Positions 1 through 11,212 of a stretch of DNA of 64,000 nt are shown here, piece by piece. The notes under the pieces were generated by a model, which had not been told where the DNA came from, did not search any database, and worked only from the letters and a program-made list of their open reading frames with translations. Every line of letters starts with the position of its first letter. Positions within the stretch are counted from its first letter, which is position 1. A program made the translations under genes and the position numbers. The stretch is taken from assembly GCA_006384855.1 (NCBI GenBank), contig VCJN01000908.1, forward strand, positions 118,876 through 182,875, read 5' to 3'. Origin of the DNA: Tetraselmis striata (lineage: Eukaryota > Chlorophyta > Chlorodendrophyceae > Chlorodendrales > Chlorodendraceae).

Positions 1-1150
1 TGATATGATTACTGTATCGACGATACCGCGACTACCGCCGTACTGGTACCTGTAGCCCATAGCCCATCGATCAGGGTTTCAAGCGGCGGTCGAAAAAGCA
101 TCGGCCAGTCGGCAGCCGCAGAGCATGCTGCGAGCAGCAGCTTACGGCGGCGGTATGCAGCGCGCGGCTCATCAGAAGGCAGAACGAAGCAAAATAACCT
201 ACGAGTACAGAAACGACATTACCGTACGAGTACCTGATAGTCGCTACTACGTCCTCGCAGTGTAACCCCTGGTCCGAGCTAGAGCGACCCAGCGACAATG
301 TATTGCGTATCCAACCTTGATCGAGGGTAATGCACTACTCCGGGCCATGTCGCAGAGAACACACCACAGCACCCACGAATGGGGGTCAAGGACAGCGTTC
401 GGGGGCTCCCCGGGAAGCTATGTGTCCTAGCAGCTGCTGTGGGGTTGGATATATCGGCAAGTCTTAACTTCTCGCTCGCGATTGCCTAAGGCGATGTCGG
501 GTTCCCGGGCGACGAGAGGAAATAGCCGGGCATGTCGCGGGTGCGGGGGCGCCTCGGGGCACCATCGGGGGCGCATCCCAACGTGATCTCTAAAATAACC
601 TCGTGGGCAACCCTTAAAACGGATTAGGACCTCTGTCAACTGTTTTCACGAACGGCGCTGTCTTGGCTCGGTGAGACGATCGTGGCCACCCCCCCCCCCC
701 CCCCCACCCTCCCCTTCCTAAGCGCCTGGTGCAGCGCAGAGGTGCTGCGCTTGCTGAGCAGGGCCATCGGCCGATACTCCGGGCGACCATGCGCACGAAT
801 GCACGACGCAGCAGGCGACGATGTGTTCCAACCGAGAATATAATTACGAGTATCGCGCGGGTGGTGTTTACAGTGGAACGTACTCAGATATGCACTCGAT
901 TGCGCGTAATTTATTATTGGCTATCGGACGAAAACGTATTCTATTCCAGCTGCGCCGTGCTAAATACAGGAAAAATTGCACGCAAAACAGCAGCAGGTAA
1001 TCCTTACAATAATTCTGACTTTATTATTAGCATTGCAAGTTGAGTCTGGTTATGCCAGAAAGGTCGTGCAGGCTGTTTTGCACAGTCAAGAGCCGAAATT
1101 GGAAGAGAGGTTGGTTTTATTAGTGAAAGCGTGGAGGGAAAACGGGGCCA

Positions 1151-1181
<31 letters not shown>

Positions 1182-1230
1182 TGAGGGAGGGGGCTGTGTG
1201 TATCACCGCGAAACTTATAGACGGCGGGCT
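1..1230. other. Gene-free stretch, no recognised feature
   Basis: I see no convincing coding region here. Open frames are short, lack recognisable motifs and do not join across splice sites. The stretch contains a poly-C run at 689-705 and a 29-base poly-G run at 1152-1180. The G run directly precedes the first copy of a dispersed repeat at 1231. Confidence 0.5.
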
Positions 1231-1414
1231 CAGCTGTTGCGGCTGCTACTTTTATGTCTATTCGTGATGCACACGAACGGGCGCAACGACGGGTGAACTA
1301 GTCGCCCGTGCCACTTAGCACCAGTTGTACTATAGCCGAAAACCAAGGGGTTAGGATAGGTAAGGAGAAAACCCATAAACTAGTTTAGATCATTTCAAGA
1401 CGAGTCTGGTTTTG
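1231..1414 (+). repeat. Imperfect direct repeat, copy 1
   Basis: This segment is repeated at 2662-2840. Shared blocks include CAGCTGTTGCGG, GCACACGAACGGGCGCAACG, GGTGAACTAGT, GTGCCA(C/T)TTAG, then CCATAAAC/CTATAAAC. Differences are many single substitutions and short indels, so the copies are old. The ~1.4-kb spacing and same orientation would suit the ends of a decayed LTR-type element, but no coding motif was recognised between them. Confidence 0.6.
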
Positions 1415-2661
1415 TCGCTGTGGATAAGAGCGAATGAAGAGCGCGGCAGATTGACAAAGCAGAGTAGCGCTAGGTCACGAAGGGGGCACCGGAAGGGTCA
1501 CTTTCCACGGTAGCTTGTTGAACTTGGAAGTGACGGTAGGGCGCGATGTGGCCGAAGAAGAACTACGCGCCATGTGAATGGGGGGACGTTGGGGTTCGAT
1601 GCAGTCCAGATCGACTTCGGAGTTGGTTGCCCACACGCCCTGGTGGCGGATGTGGGACAGCGGGACTCGGATGGAATTCGCAGCAGAAGTTGCATCCTTG
1701 CGAAAATTGTGATAAGAGGTCCAGGAAGTGCCGGCAAAGGGGCAACGCTGACGAGCCAAATGGCCATAGAGAGCAAGTCTTTCATTGTGGCGGCGGTCCA
1801 CGACTTGGAATGATCGCTCGGGGTAATCGCCCAGAAGTTGGTATTGGCCAAGGCAACATGGACTGGGCGTTGTCGATTAAGTGGTGCAAGAGACGGGCGA
1901 CATAGGGGTGCTCCGTCACGGGAAGGAGCAGTACGTACGCGTCGGTCGTTGGGGCTGCGCCGGCCGGCACGCCCCTTATTCTCGCGGTACACCTGCAAGG
2001 TGATGTTATAGGAGTCGACATGGTATGTGAGTCGTGCAAATGTACTCCTCATGTGTCGGCACACGACGGTCATCATGCTTAAGGTCGTCGTTCGTTTGGT
2101 CGGCATGCAGAGGGAAAAGCCTGGACACCCGGCTGACCAGTCGAGCATCCTCATAACCATGCTCTACTCTCTGCCGTAGCTATGGCACGGACCGCGAGGT
2201 AGTCGTCCTCGTCTCTCACGGATTTTGCTCCGACACGGCCGCTTTGGGCTGGCTCTAGCAAGTTGGGGCGTGCTGCGGCTCACCCGCGGCATGCTGTCGG
2301 CCGTCCCGCGGCGCGCTGTCCGGTTCCAAAGCGATGTGGCTGACCCGTCTCCCTCTACACCACGTCCACGAGCCGTCAGTTGGGCCAACGACGACGAGAG
2401 CTCGAGCAGCAATGTAGACTGGGCATGCATGATGTCCGCTTGAAGCGAGTCGAGCGTCGGCTCGGCGACGGGTTCTTGTTCATATGGCATGGTGACGCAG
2501 CACCGACGGACATGCGGATGATAATTATACACACAGATGGTAAGCCAAGACGGTTTGGTCTTGAAACAACACGTGACTACCTTGCCCGCAACATGTTATT
2601 ACAAGACAATTAATTAATCGCTGTGTGCAACACAACGAAACTGGAAGGTGGCAAGGCAGCT
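1415..2661. other. Unrecognised sequence between two direct repeats
   Basis: A 220-codon open frame on the minus strand (2160 to 1498) overlaps open stretches in the other minus frames. This is compatible with a decayed coding region interrupted by frameshifts. I do not recognise the protein in any frame. A 25-base stretch near 2136-2162 (GAGCATCCTCATAACCATGC) resembles one near 29,130-29,155, so this may be one member of a dispersed repeat family. Confidence 0.3.
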
Positions 2662-2840
2662 CAGCTGTTGCGGATGCTTTTATGTCCACTCGTGTTGCAC
2701 ACGAACGGGCGCAACGATATGGGTGAACTAGTAACCGCACGTGCCATTTAGAAGCACTTGTAGCCGGAAAAGCGGTTAGGGGGGGGGGAACCCTATAAAC
2801 AAGTCCAGGGTAGAACATGGTCAAACTTGGCTTTATTTGC
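2662..2840 (+). repeat. Imperfect direct repeat, copy 2
   Basis: Second copy of the repeat at 1231-1414, same orientation. It contains a nine-base G run where copy 1 has a longer, mixed sequence. Its right end runs into the left arm of the foldback-like element. Confidence 0.6.
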
Positions 2841-3512
2841 AAAACATGGTGCAATATGGCAAATTGCAAAACATGGCCTTCCCGACTTTGCCACTCGTCA
2901 TGAACAATTGCAAAACATGGTGCAACCGGCCCGTGCCCCATCCGCAACTGGGGACCCCACTCCTAGATTTGCCAAGCAGTGCACGCATCCCGCCCCGCAA
3001 CTGCAACGACGCGCGGGCGGTAGTGCGGGTCGTCGGTGCACCCACCCACAAGTGCTGCCGCCAACCGATGCTTGATGTGCGTGCTTTTCGCCGCGGGCGA
3101 GCAGGAGCGGCGATATGAGACAACAGGCGCCCCTTCGTGCGCGTGCCGTATCGGCATGGCGGCTTATAATCGCGCCCCATCGCCAATCCGCCGCATCACT
3201 CGCATGTGCGGCGGCTCCTATGGGCGTGCGTGTTGGTTCAGCCTGATGGGTCCTGGCTCGCCTTGTTGTCGGTTGTCACGCATATTGGCGGCGCGTAGGT
3301 TGGTTGGTACCCCCGTCGTCGCCCCGACAGATGATGCGAAGACGGAGCTAACTAGTTTACATGTACGGGCATCGCCGCCGGTTGTCTAAACTGTGTTGTT
3401 TAGCTATTTGCCACATCCCGATTTGCACCATGTTTTGCGATTACACCATGTTTTGCAATCTGTCACCGCCTGGGATTGCACCATGTTTCGCAGAAGTCGG
3501 GTTTGACTTGTT
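2814..3512. mobile_element. Foldback/MITE-like element with subterminal repeats
   Basis: The left ~110 bases hold several copies of a short unit (GCAAAACATGGTGCAA and variants). The right ~110 bases (about 3400-3512) hold the same unit in inverted orientation (TTGCACCATGTTTTGC and variants). The middle is GC-rich with no supported gene. Clusters of one motif inverted at both ends are typical of foldback-type or subterminal-repeat DNA elements. No transposase is present, so this would be non-autonomous. Exact ends and a target duplication could not be fixed. Confidence 0.55.
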
Positions 3513-3922
3513 GTGCTAATTAAGTCAAAAGTGTACCCCGTTTTGCATTTTTCCTGAAATATGCTATGAGTTTATCACTATTACGCAGGCACTTGTCTGT
3601 CCGCTCGGTAGGGCGGAGGTCTCCTCCCACCGAGGAGGTTTGGTGCCGAATCGGTTCAATCCCGGCTCTGTCATTTAGGGCAATATTGACCGGGCTGGCC
3701 CATGTCCCGGGCTTACCTTGATACATTAGCCCTTCGAGGTTCGAATGAGAAAACGGACTAATGGCTATGCCATACCTGCGACTGCAGTCGTAGGCGCACG
3801 AGGTAAGCGGTCAAGTGTTGGGGCGGCTTCTGCCGATGACCCGGGGGCCGGGGCTAACTCTACTTTTACTCTTACTTTTTAATCTGCCAAAAATAGCTTA
3901 TCCTACGGATGATATGTTATTA

Positions 3923-4240
3923 CATCCGGGCTTTAACAACTGCGCACTACAAACAGAACTAACAATAATTTTGAAAGGTTGCCCGCAAAATAGAGACATA
4001 AGCATGTAACCAAGGTCGAGCAGGAGGCCAAGGAGCCAAGAACCAATCAAGGAGAAGCGGAGGGAACCACGAAGTCGCCAAGCTGTTAGGAACCAAAGGA
4101 CCACCGCCCCGGGGTAGGCTATCAGCCGCGGCGAGGACGCTTGCAGCCAATGACCCGGGTCATAGCAACACATGCCGACGCAAGCGACGCGACGCAGGCG
4201 CAGGAGCACCATCACGTGCCGCGCGCGCGGCCGCGACCAT
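3923..4240 (-). mobile_element. 5'-truncated LINE 3' tail (second copy at 38.1 kb)
   Basis: This segment matches 38,110-38,515 in the same orientation over about 300 bases. Shared blocks include GAAAGGTTGCC(C/T)GCAAAA, AGCAGGAGGCCA, GCTAT(C/T)AGCCGCGG, CATAGCAACACATGCC and GCGACGCGACGCAGGC. Read on the minus strand both copies end in GATGTAA, the algal poly(A) signal, followed by A-rich bases. The 38-kb copy continues into LINE-type reverse-transcriptase remnants, so this shorter copy looks like a severely 5'-truncated insertion of the same family. Confidence 0.55.
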
Positions 4241-4607
4241 AGCAACTATAGCGACAATGGATGACTGGCCGGTTCTTCTTTACACAACATAATAACATAA
4301 TCACGGCCGCGCAACAACGATTAAATGTTATTGTATGTGTGAGTAGCCTAACTAATAATACTACAACAAACAAATGCTACATATCCATACAAACGCTATA
4401 TAAAATCGCTATCGAACTACGGGCATATAGCGACTAAACGCGATATATCCGTAGGGACTACCGCAGTGGGGCAACTCGAGTACTCATACGTCGCGGCATG
4501 AATTGTTCCCCTACCTCTTGGGTTGAGCGGAGGAAAAGGAGAGCCGCGTCCGAAATCGCCTGGAATACGAGAGAATTAATACCGGTCGCAATACGGTTTT
4601 ATCACGG

Positions 4608-4717
4608 ATTTCTAGGCGTCCGTCCTCCGTCCTCCGTCCGTCCTCGTGTGCTGCGTCTTCGTGAATGAACCGTCATACGTTCGATCTGTGTTCGTTTGAT
4701 TTCTAGGCACTCCTACC
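4608..4717 (+). repeat. Short direct repeat, copy 1
   Basis: Begins with iterated CGTCCTC units and contains GAACCGTCATACGTTCGATC and TTCGTTTGATTTCTAGGCA. The unit recurs about 175 bases downstream. Confidence 0.7.
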
Positions 4718-4782
4718 ACAGTCCGTAAAATTCCTGCGACTAAGACGAATCTATCGTGAATTATACCGGAAACATACTGCAA

Positions 4783-4882
4783 AAATCACGAATGTCCGTC
4801 CTTCGTCCTCCTGTGCTGCGTCTTCGCGTATGAACCGTCATACGTTCGATCTGTGCTCGTTTGATTTCTAGGCATACCTCCG
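4783..4882 (+). repeat. Short direct repeat, copy 2
   Basis: Near-identical to 4608-4717: it shares TGTGCTGCGTCTTCG, GAACCGTCATACGTTCGATC and TCGTTTGATTTCTAGGCA. The ~70-base spacer is unrelated. It is either a partial tandem duplication or part of a larger repeat. Confidence 0.7.
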
Positions 4883-6150
4883 AAGACGGCGAGATTCTGA
4901 ATGGATGCGCGTGTATTCTAGCCCAGGCACGTCATGTATTCGTCTGAAACGCCAAAATAACGCGGTACCGCAGCGCGTTTTTACTGCTGAATCGGCAAGC
5001 GAGACTCGCCCTCTATATTTATACAGCGACTATATACACGGTGGTCGGAGGATATGCTGCAACATGATGGTGTAAAAAGGGATCGCCGCGGTGCGGGGGC
5101 AGTCCGCCGACCCGGGGCCCGGCGTCCGTCGACGGACGGGCGACGGTCGAACGGCGGCGTCCGGCGTCCGGTGCCGGTACAGGCGGCGGGCGTGGCGATT
5201 CGCGCCGTGCCCGCCCCGTAGACCTGACGACCGGCCCGACCTGCGCGGCCTCGTGCGGGATGCGGGCCGCCCGTAGGCGGCTTGTACTGTATTGCTGATC
5301 TTGCAGTGCTGCCTTTTTTTTTTTTTGGGTAATACCACTTTTAGCGGTGGGTTGTGTACCGGCCTTTTTGTAATGCACACCAGTGGTCGGCGGCCCGCTT
5401 TTACGCGGCTTGCAGATTTAATCTGTGTTACAAAATAATACGTCTCTGTTGAAAAACAATAAATTACTGACGAAAAAAAATAAATTACTGGCGAAAAAAA
5501 AATACTGAGAAATCTAACTCTAACGCTAATAAAAGCATTATTACCCGGAAACAACAGTAGTACAAGATCAACAGTCCAAGCCGGCTAAAAGCGGCCCGCA
5601 TCCCGCACCACGCTCAACCCAAGAGGTAGGGGCACCTCCACAAATCCCCGGCGCGAAGCGCCGCTTAGTAAGGATATGTACCACACAAATCCCCATATGT
5701 GGGTACCCAGTGCCTGGGGCATTTTGCGCGGTATCCTTACATGAATGATGTACGACGTAGTTATTATACGGGGTAGCAACACTGCAAGAATGCGCCGGCC
5801 TGCAGGACTGCTCGCGCGTACCGGCGTCATTGCCGCCAGCACCCCCCCCCCCCCCCCCGAGCCGTGCTCGCTGGGTAATTGGGTGTTTACTCTCTCTATC
5901 CGGATCGCAGCGTTCTTTTCTTCCCAAGGCAGTGTCGCCCGGAGAAGACGCGCTGACCCAATACGACGCCGCTTGTTGGGAGCTCAATATACCATCCACC
6001 GCCGCTTGTGCCCGCACCTAGTCGCAAGTGTATCTAGACTGCAGCATATCCACTCCATATCTTGAGTTGCAATCAGTCTACACGCAAGGGCTTGCCACAG
6101 AAATCCACTCCACAACACGCGTGGCTCTTTTTGAGGCTTTAGGCGGCTCA
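4883..6150. other. Gene-free stretch upstream of the D27-like gene
   Basis: Contains a very GC-rich block (about 5080-5280), an AT-rich block with runs of A (about 5440-5510) and a poly-C run near 5841-5858. No supported gene. The last few hundred bases should include the promoter and 5' UTR of the downstream D27-like gene; no clear TATA box was found. Confidence 0.4.
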
Positions 6151-7442
6151 ATGCGCGGAGTTGCAGTCTCTGCATGCGGCGCGGCGCAACCGAGTATGCT
6201 CCGGCCAAACACCTGTAGGATTACGCTGGCCCCGAGGATGACCGGGGGAGGGCGCCATCGAAGATCCCCGCTGCTCATCATCAGCACCGCCACTGCCCCC
6301 GCCGCGGACTCCTCGTGTCCGCTTTCTGCTGAACAAGACAGGGGGGTGCAAGCGAAAATCGCCGATCAGGCGACGCTGAAGAGGCAGAGTCTAGCCAATC
6401 GTGTCGCTGATGCTCTTGCTGACAAGGCTCTGTTGGTGCTGGCAGCGAATAAAATGGCTGACAAACTCCCAGGCACGATATAACCACCCTGCACATATTG
6501 CCGACACTCCTACTTGGCGAAGTCATCAACGCACAAATGTTAACACGCACGGGGTTAACACTGCCGAATCCATGACCATTGCTGTATGCTGCATCGTGCA
6601 GGGGTTGAGGTGCCGTTCAACCCGTCTTATACAGAGGTAGTCGATGTGACAAGGGAGGTCGTCAAGGGCAGGTCCCCTCGAGAGCAGCAGCAGTTTGTGT
6701 CGGAGGCGCTCCTGGGCCTGTTTCCCTCCTATGCCCGCGCCGTTCTCCGCACAGTCTGGCCATGCGCACAGTGGTCCGCCGAACTTGACGCGCAGATTAC
6801 CCAGGTATACCGCATCATATCATTATTGTGCACTGTGTGGGATGTTATCATGATTTACGATAGTGTACACGCATTCATTTTCATGGCAGTGCCTTGTGGT
6901 TCTGATATGGAAAATTTACTGACCCGTGCACCAATGAAGGCGGGTTTCAAGTGGCTGGTTGGGCATATGGAAATTCAGGCAGCAGAGGTTGAGTTTGATG
7001 GCGAAAAACAAGTGTGGAACAGCCAGGTCAAGATCGTGAAGTGCAAATACCTGGAGACCAGTGGTTGCGTCGGCATGTGCACAAACTTGTGCAAGGTGTG
7101 TGTTCCGCTGCCTGATGGTTGTCCCACACAATGCAAGCCAAGGCATGCCGACGTGTGAAACATGGCGCCTCACGCACAAGAGTTCATCGGAGCGCCCTCC
7201 GCCTGCCGTCCTCGCAGGTCCCGACGCAGGACTTCTTTGCCGAGGTGTTTGACATGCCCATGACCATGGAACCCAATTTTGAGGACTTGAGCTGCACATG
7301 CACTTTTGGGCGCCGGCCTCTCTCTGCTGAAAAGGACCCGTGCTATAGCCAGCCATGCTTCAAAACCTGCAGCATGCCCCGGCAGGAGCATAGTCAACCA
7401 AGCAGTGCACCATACGAGTATAGACCATTGCATGGTATATAG
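6151..7442 (+). CDS. DWARF27-like carotenoid isomerase (DUF4033)
   Basis: Model: exons 6151-6472, 6602-6804, 6940-7095, 7218-7442, giving 301 residues in one continuous frame. D27 proteins are plastid iron enzymes that isomerise all-trans/9-cis carotenoids, the first step of strigolactone synthesis in land plants; the algal role is not established. Residues 1-~60 are rich in Arg, Ser and Ala and look like a plastid leader. The C-terminal half carries the family signature: FKWLVGHMEI, then CKYLETSGCVGMCTNLCK, VPTQDFF, PMTMEPNFEDLSC and a Cys-rich end (PCYSQPCFKTC). The middle (GRSPREQQQFVSEALLGLFP) also fits. The first intron needs a GC donor (CCAG|GCACGA), the weakest point of the model. The tail after residue ~285 is not conserved, so the true stop could lie in a further exon. 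Confidence 0.82.
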
Positions 7443-7640
7443 CCAAACGCACTCATAACTCCTAGAAGGTTTGGTAAGCAACGCCTGCTGTGGAGCTGAT
7501 AGATGAGAACCCGTCCAGGCAGTGTCCTGTGCATCCAGTGCGTTGTGCCCACCGGCTGCAGCCAGAGGCAGTGGCTGGAATGTGAGAGCATTCTCAGCAT
7601 TTGGCATAATACAATCACGCAGAGTGCCTTATGATTACTT

Positions 7641-7645
7641 TTACA
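7641..7645 (-). terminator. Candidate TGTAA poly(A) signal for the YnfA-like gene
   Basis: TTACA on the plus strand is TGTAA on the minus strand, about 365 bases after the YnfA-like stop codon. TGTAA is the usual chlorophyte polyadenylation signal. The distance is rather long, so this is tentative. Confidence 0.3.
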
Positions 7646-8009
7646 GAATCGTGAGGGACTTTGCGTTTGGCTATGGATGATATGTGACGAGTGTCACATA
7701 TCAGATAACAGTCTGCCGCTCTGTGAGGTACCAAGCGCACCTACCAAGCACCCACTCACTGCATCAGTTGCTGACATGAGCTTGCCCCTATGCAAGAAAT
7801 TCGCCGTGCATCCGTGTTGTGTCACATGCGTGAAAGTGATGCCTCCGTACAAGACCGACAACCACAGCCCTCTGCGTTTCCCAGCGTGTAGGAGCAGTGA
7901 ATGAGCACGTTTGTGGCATGTGATGGTAACACAGAATGGCAGCAAATCCATAATAGCAGACATGTTCCTTGTCCATGGAAATGCTCTGAATGGAAACCCA
8001 CATTATGCG

Positions 8010-8908
8010 CTAGCTACTATCTCGTGGCCAGAACCATGCGATGCCAACGCCTGCACAGACAACCACAAATGTCCTCTTTAAGCTTTAACCTGCCGCTCGG
8101 GTTCATCAATGCAACCTGCAGGCAAGGAATCGGCCGTCTGGTGGGTGGCAATGCCAAGGTGGGGGGAAATCCGGACCTGCAAGTGCAACCAGAGATCCGA
8201 TCCAGTCCCCTGCAATCATCAGCATGAGAGTCAGCCGCGCTTGCAGTGCTTGCCCAGAACTAAATTCATCTGGAGGCAAGTTGCGCCGGGGGAAGGGGGG
8301 GGTGGTGGTGGTGGGGGGGGGGGGGGGGGGGGGGGGGGGGGGCTGCACACCTGCATCCAACTTCATTCCATCTAGCAGCCACCCCCATAGGTAGCAGAGG
8401 AGGATAAACACGCCTCCATACACCTGCAACAAGGAAGACAGTGCTCAACGATCGCAGTATCGCGCCACGACATATGTACTGTCCGCACAATGGAAAGGGG
8501 TGACAACACAACGCGGCCGCGGTGAGATCCGATGTCAACAGAACTACAGCAATGTAGACTTACAGCATAGATCCGCCCGAAGTTGTCAACCGGTTGCCAG
8601 GTAGGGATGAAGCCGTAGAGCACCAGTATACACCCGCCCAAGACCGCCCACCTGAATGTAGGTGACGGCACGAGCAACTTTTAATATAATTTAGCTTTTG
8701 CAACTCTGCCGATGCTGTGACAAGCAGGCTGGCGCCCAAGCCATCCTCCAGTTTCAGATATCTGAGCCTGTTCTGCCATCCTTGTCGTGCGAGGAGGTGC
8801 TGCGCACCACCAGGGCCTCCCCTCCCGCATTGTCTGCCACACCAACCAGCCACCGCCGATCTCCGCCAGCGCCGCAGCAAGGAACAGCAGCAGTGAAACT
8901 GCTATCAT
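8010..8908 (-). CDS. YnfA/UPF0060-family small membrane protein
   Basis: Model on the minus strand: exons 8908-8808, 8651-8564, 8423-8351, 8209-8177, 8050-8010; 111 residues, start ATG at 8908, stop TAG. The size equals bacterial YnfA (about 108 residues). Hallmarks appear in order across all exons: [66 protein letters not shown] and the terminal WPR. Four hydrophobic helices are expected. The family is related to small multidrug-resistance transporters, and bacterial YnfA has been reported as an efflux protein; the function here is unknown. All four introns are GT-AG in the gene's sense; the third begins with a poly-C run (poly-G 8313-8342 on the plus strand). The fourth exon is only 33 bases. 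Introns argue against bacterial contamination. Confidence 0.9.
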
Positions 8909-9875
8909 GCCCGCTGTCCAGCGCGCCCCACTTCCATCGTCACCAGGAGCCGCCCCGTCATGTTCACTGTCAAGGGACAGAGTGATGCCATTCGGGGCAC
9001 TGGGCCCTGCGCACGCACGTCAGTTGTAGGCAATCAGTCCTGTCAATCATCGCCCTCACTGTGGCATCAGGCCTGCAGCGCCGAGCTCACCTTCCGCTTG
9101 TGTCATCCTGCGGCCTTGAACTACCCACCTTTCAAGACAGAGGGAGGTCAGTGCGCTAAGGGGCTGCAGCACAGACTAGCGACAGGTAGTGGAGCGCAGC
9201 CATCCACTGACTGGAGCACAGTGCCTGTTGCCTGTGCCACAATCCGCACGCTCGGCCTCGTTCCAGCCACCGCGTATCCGAAAGAGTCGCCGGAGGTAAA
9301 ACCTTGAGAAGTATGGTTGCTTACAGCTGCGAGCCTGGGCTGAGCAGAGCGCCCCACTCCGGCGCCGTGATGAAGTGGGCACGCAAACGATGGGACAGGC
9401 CGCTGTCAATCGGGCGTCGTGAAAAGGCCACAGAAGCAGTAGAAATACAAAATAATAAAATTGTCGTCTTGCCGTACTGACGACGAACTCCGAACAGAGC
9501 CTGCGCAGTCGTCGCCCCGCCGCCCGCCCGCTCCCCCCCCCCCCCCCCCCCCCCCCCTCCCAACACACACACACACACACACACACCTCGCGCCCAACTA
9601 CAGTACTACGACGTCGGCGACGATCGTTGCTACCACAGAGTACTGTGTAGCGGGCCGACGACGGCGTTCTTGCGCGGGCATAACTACTGCGATGGCATAT
9701 CTGAGAGTCGTTTATTGGGGGGCGGAGTCAGACTAATCCTTGCGGGTGCTACGGGTAGAGGGCGGCGTTGAGCAGATGAGGGCTCGCTCGCTCTGCTGCC
9801 CGGCGGGAGCAGGATGGTACCGTACGGTTACCCTAACGCGGTTAACCTAAGTAGGCTGTTAACGAATAAATGCAG
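8909..9875. other. Gene-free stretch with poly-C and CA repeat
   Basis: Upstream region of the YnfA-like gene followed by simple sequence: a poly-C run interrupted by one T (about 9532-9558) and a (CA)n microsatellite (about 9564-9586). No supported gene; the overlapping open frames are made by the repeats. Confidence 0.5.
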
Positions 9876-10105
9876 CATATTTGGTCAATACAGGTAGTAG
9901 GGCTTGGTACCGCCCCACAACATAGTTAAGGCTGCAGCATGAAACCCGAGAACCCGGACCGTTCCCAGGTTCGGTTCGGTTTGGACTTTGGAGTACGTGT
10001 TGCGAAGCCGACCGGTCTACTTGCCCATAAGTAGCATCCCTTCACTGTGGCAAGTGCGCCTTCGCAATCCACCCACCCTTGCGGCTGGGCTCGCTCGCGC
10101 GTCAA
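9876..10105 (+). repeat. Dispersed repeat, copy 1
   Basis: Recurs at 11,018-11,212 in the same orientation. Shared blocks include TTGGTCAATA, GTTCGG, GCCGACCGGTC(T/C)ACTTGCCC, TAAGTA(TA)GCATCC, TTCA(C/T)TGTGGC and CTTGCGGCTGGGCTCG. The copies have diverged by substitutions and indels. It may be the remains of a transposon end; no coding motif was seen. Confidence 0.6.
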
Positions 10106-11017
10106 CACCATCGACGATATGCCGCTTGTTTGGCGTGTAAAGTTGTCAACTTACGGATTCTCGGTGCAAAAGTGCTACTTGAGACACCCTTCACATAGGT
10201 AGCAAGTGACACAACTGCATGGCTTCACGGCTGAGGATGTATGGGATATGGAAAAACGGTTGGAGTCGTATAATTGCGAAATCGTGTGACGTGCGGCAAA
10301 CCGCACGTTCAATCGAATAAACGCACGCATTTACGTAATGACAACGATGTTGTTGGCTGCAACTATGATCGCACACATGTCCACAAGACGACCTCCCGGC
10401 ATCCAACCTGCTATTCGCGACGGTGAATGTGTACAATGACTCACACGCCGGACGAGGATGGCATTGCAATATGCATGAGGCCCCGCTGCGCGATGCGCTG
10501 GCCCCGCTGACGGAGTACGAGTAGGTACGTAGTACCACTTTGTCGGCACCGACCGCACGGACCCCGGAGATCACAGTTTCAGCGCACAAGCGCCACTACG
10601 AGTCTGCGTGGCCGACACCACGGGCGGCCCATAACTTTGGTGGATCCCTTGCCTCGAGGTTCCTCTCAAGGCCCTCGAGTCCCCATTATTTTGGTGACGC
10701 ACAGCATACAACGATTCTCGCCGACCTAACGCCCGTCACCGCAACAACATTGCGGCGAAGCGGAACGAGCGGCATGACGGGAGGTCGTGCAACACCTACA
10801 TCTCCACCACCGCTCACGCGCGCGCGCTCGCGGCGTCGGGATCCCGATCATGGGGTCCAATGCTACCGTTTGCTGCTCTTACCGTTTGCGGCACTGATAC
10901 TTCAAGCAAGACACTCCGGGTACTCGCTTCGCTAGATCGCACAGCATCTGAGGGTTGTGTCAGCCTTCGGCGGATGGACATGGCAAAACTTGATTGTCGA
11001 GAAGTAAGTGCTTATTA
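10106..11017. other. Gene-free spacer between dispersed repeat copies
   Basis: Moderately GC-rich sequence without a recognised product. Open frames on both strands are short and overlap each other. Confidence 0.4.
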
Positions 11018-11212
11018 TATTGGTCAATATTACGGTTCCCTACGACATTGTTCAGGCCGTAGCCCGAGAAGCCGGATTGTTCGTGTCGGTTTGGTTCGGA
11101 TTGTTACACAGCCGACCGGTCCACTTGCCCCTAAGTATAGCATCCGTTCATTGTGGCCAGTGCACTTTATGCTTTCACGCTCCACCTAGCCTTGCGGCTG
11201 GGCTCGTGCGAC
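11018..11212 (+). repeat. Dispersed repeat, copy 2
   Basis: Second copy of the 9876-10,105 repeat. It is followed by a short coding-like stretch (about 11,380-11,495, reading HAEYEAVKAAISGL) that resembles an RNase H-type AEY motif, perhaps a retroelement scrap. A poly-C run follows at about 11,527-11,549. Confidence 0.5.

Noticed and set aside
1152-1180. Poly-G/poly-C runs as assembly gaps
   Set aside because: The runs are of many different lengths, contain interruptions and often sit in introns with correct flanking phase. They look like real homopolymers, although their exact length may be unreliable.
8010-8908. YnfA-like gene as bacterial contamination
   Set aside because: The gene is split by four phase-correct GT-AG introns and lies between eukaryotic genes and repeats.
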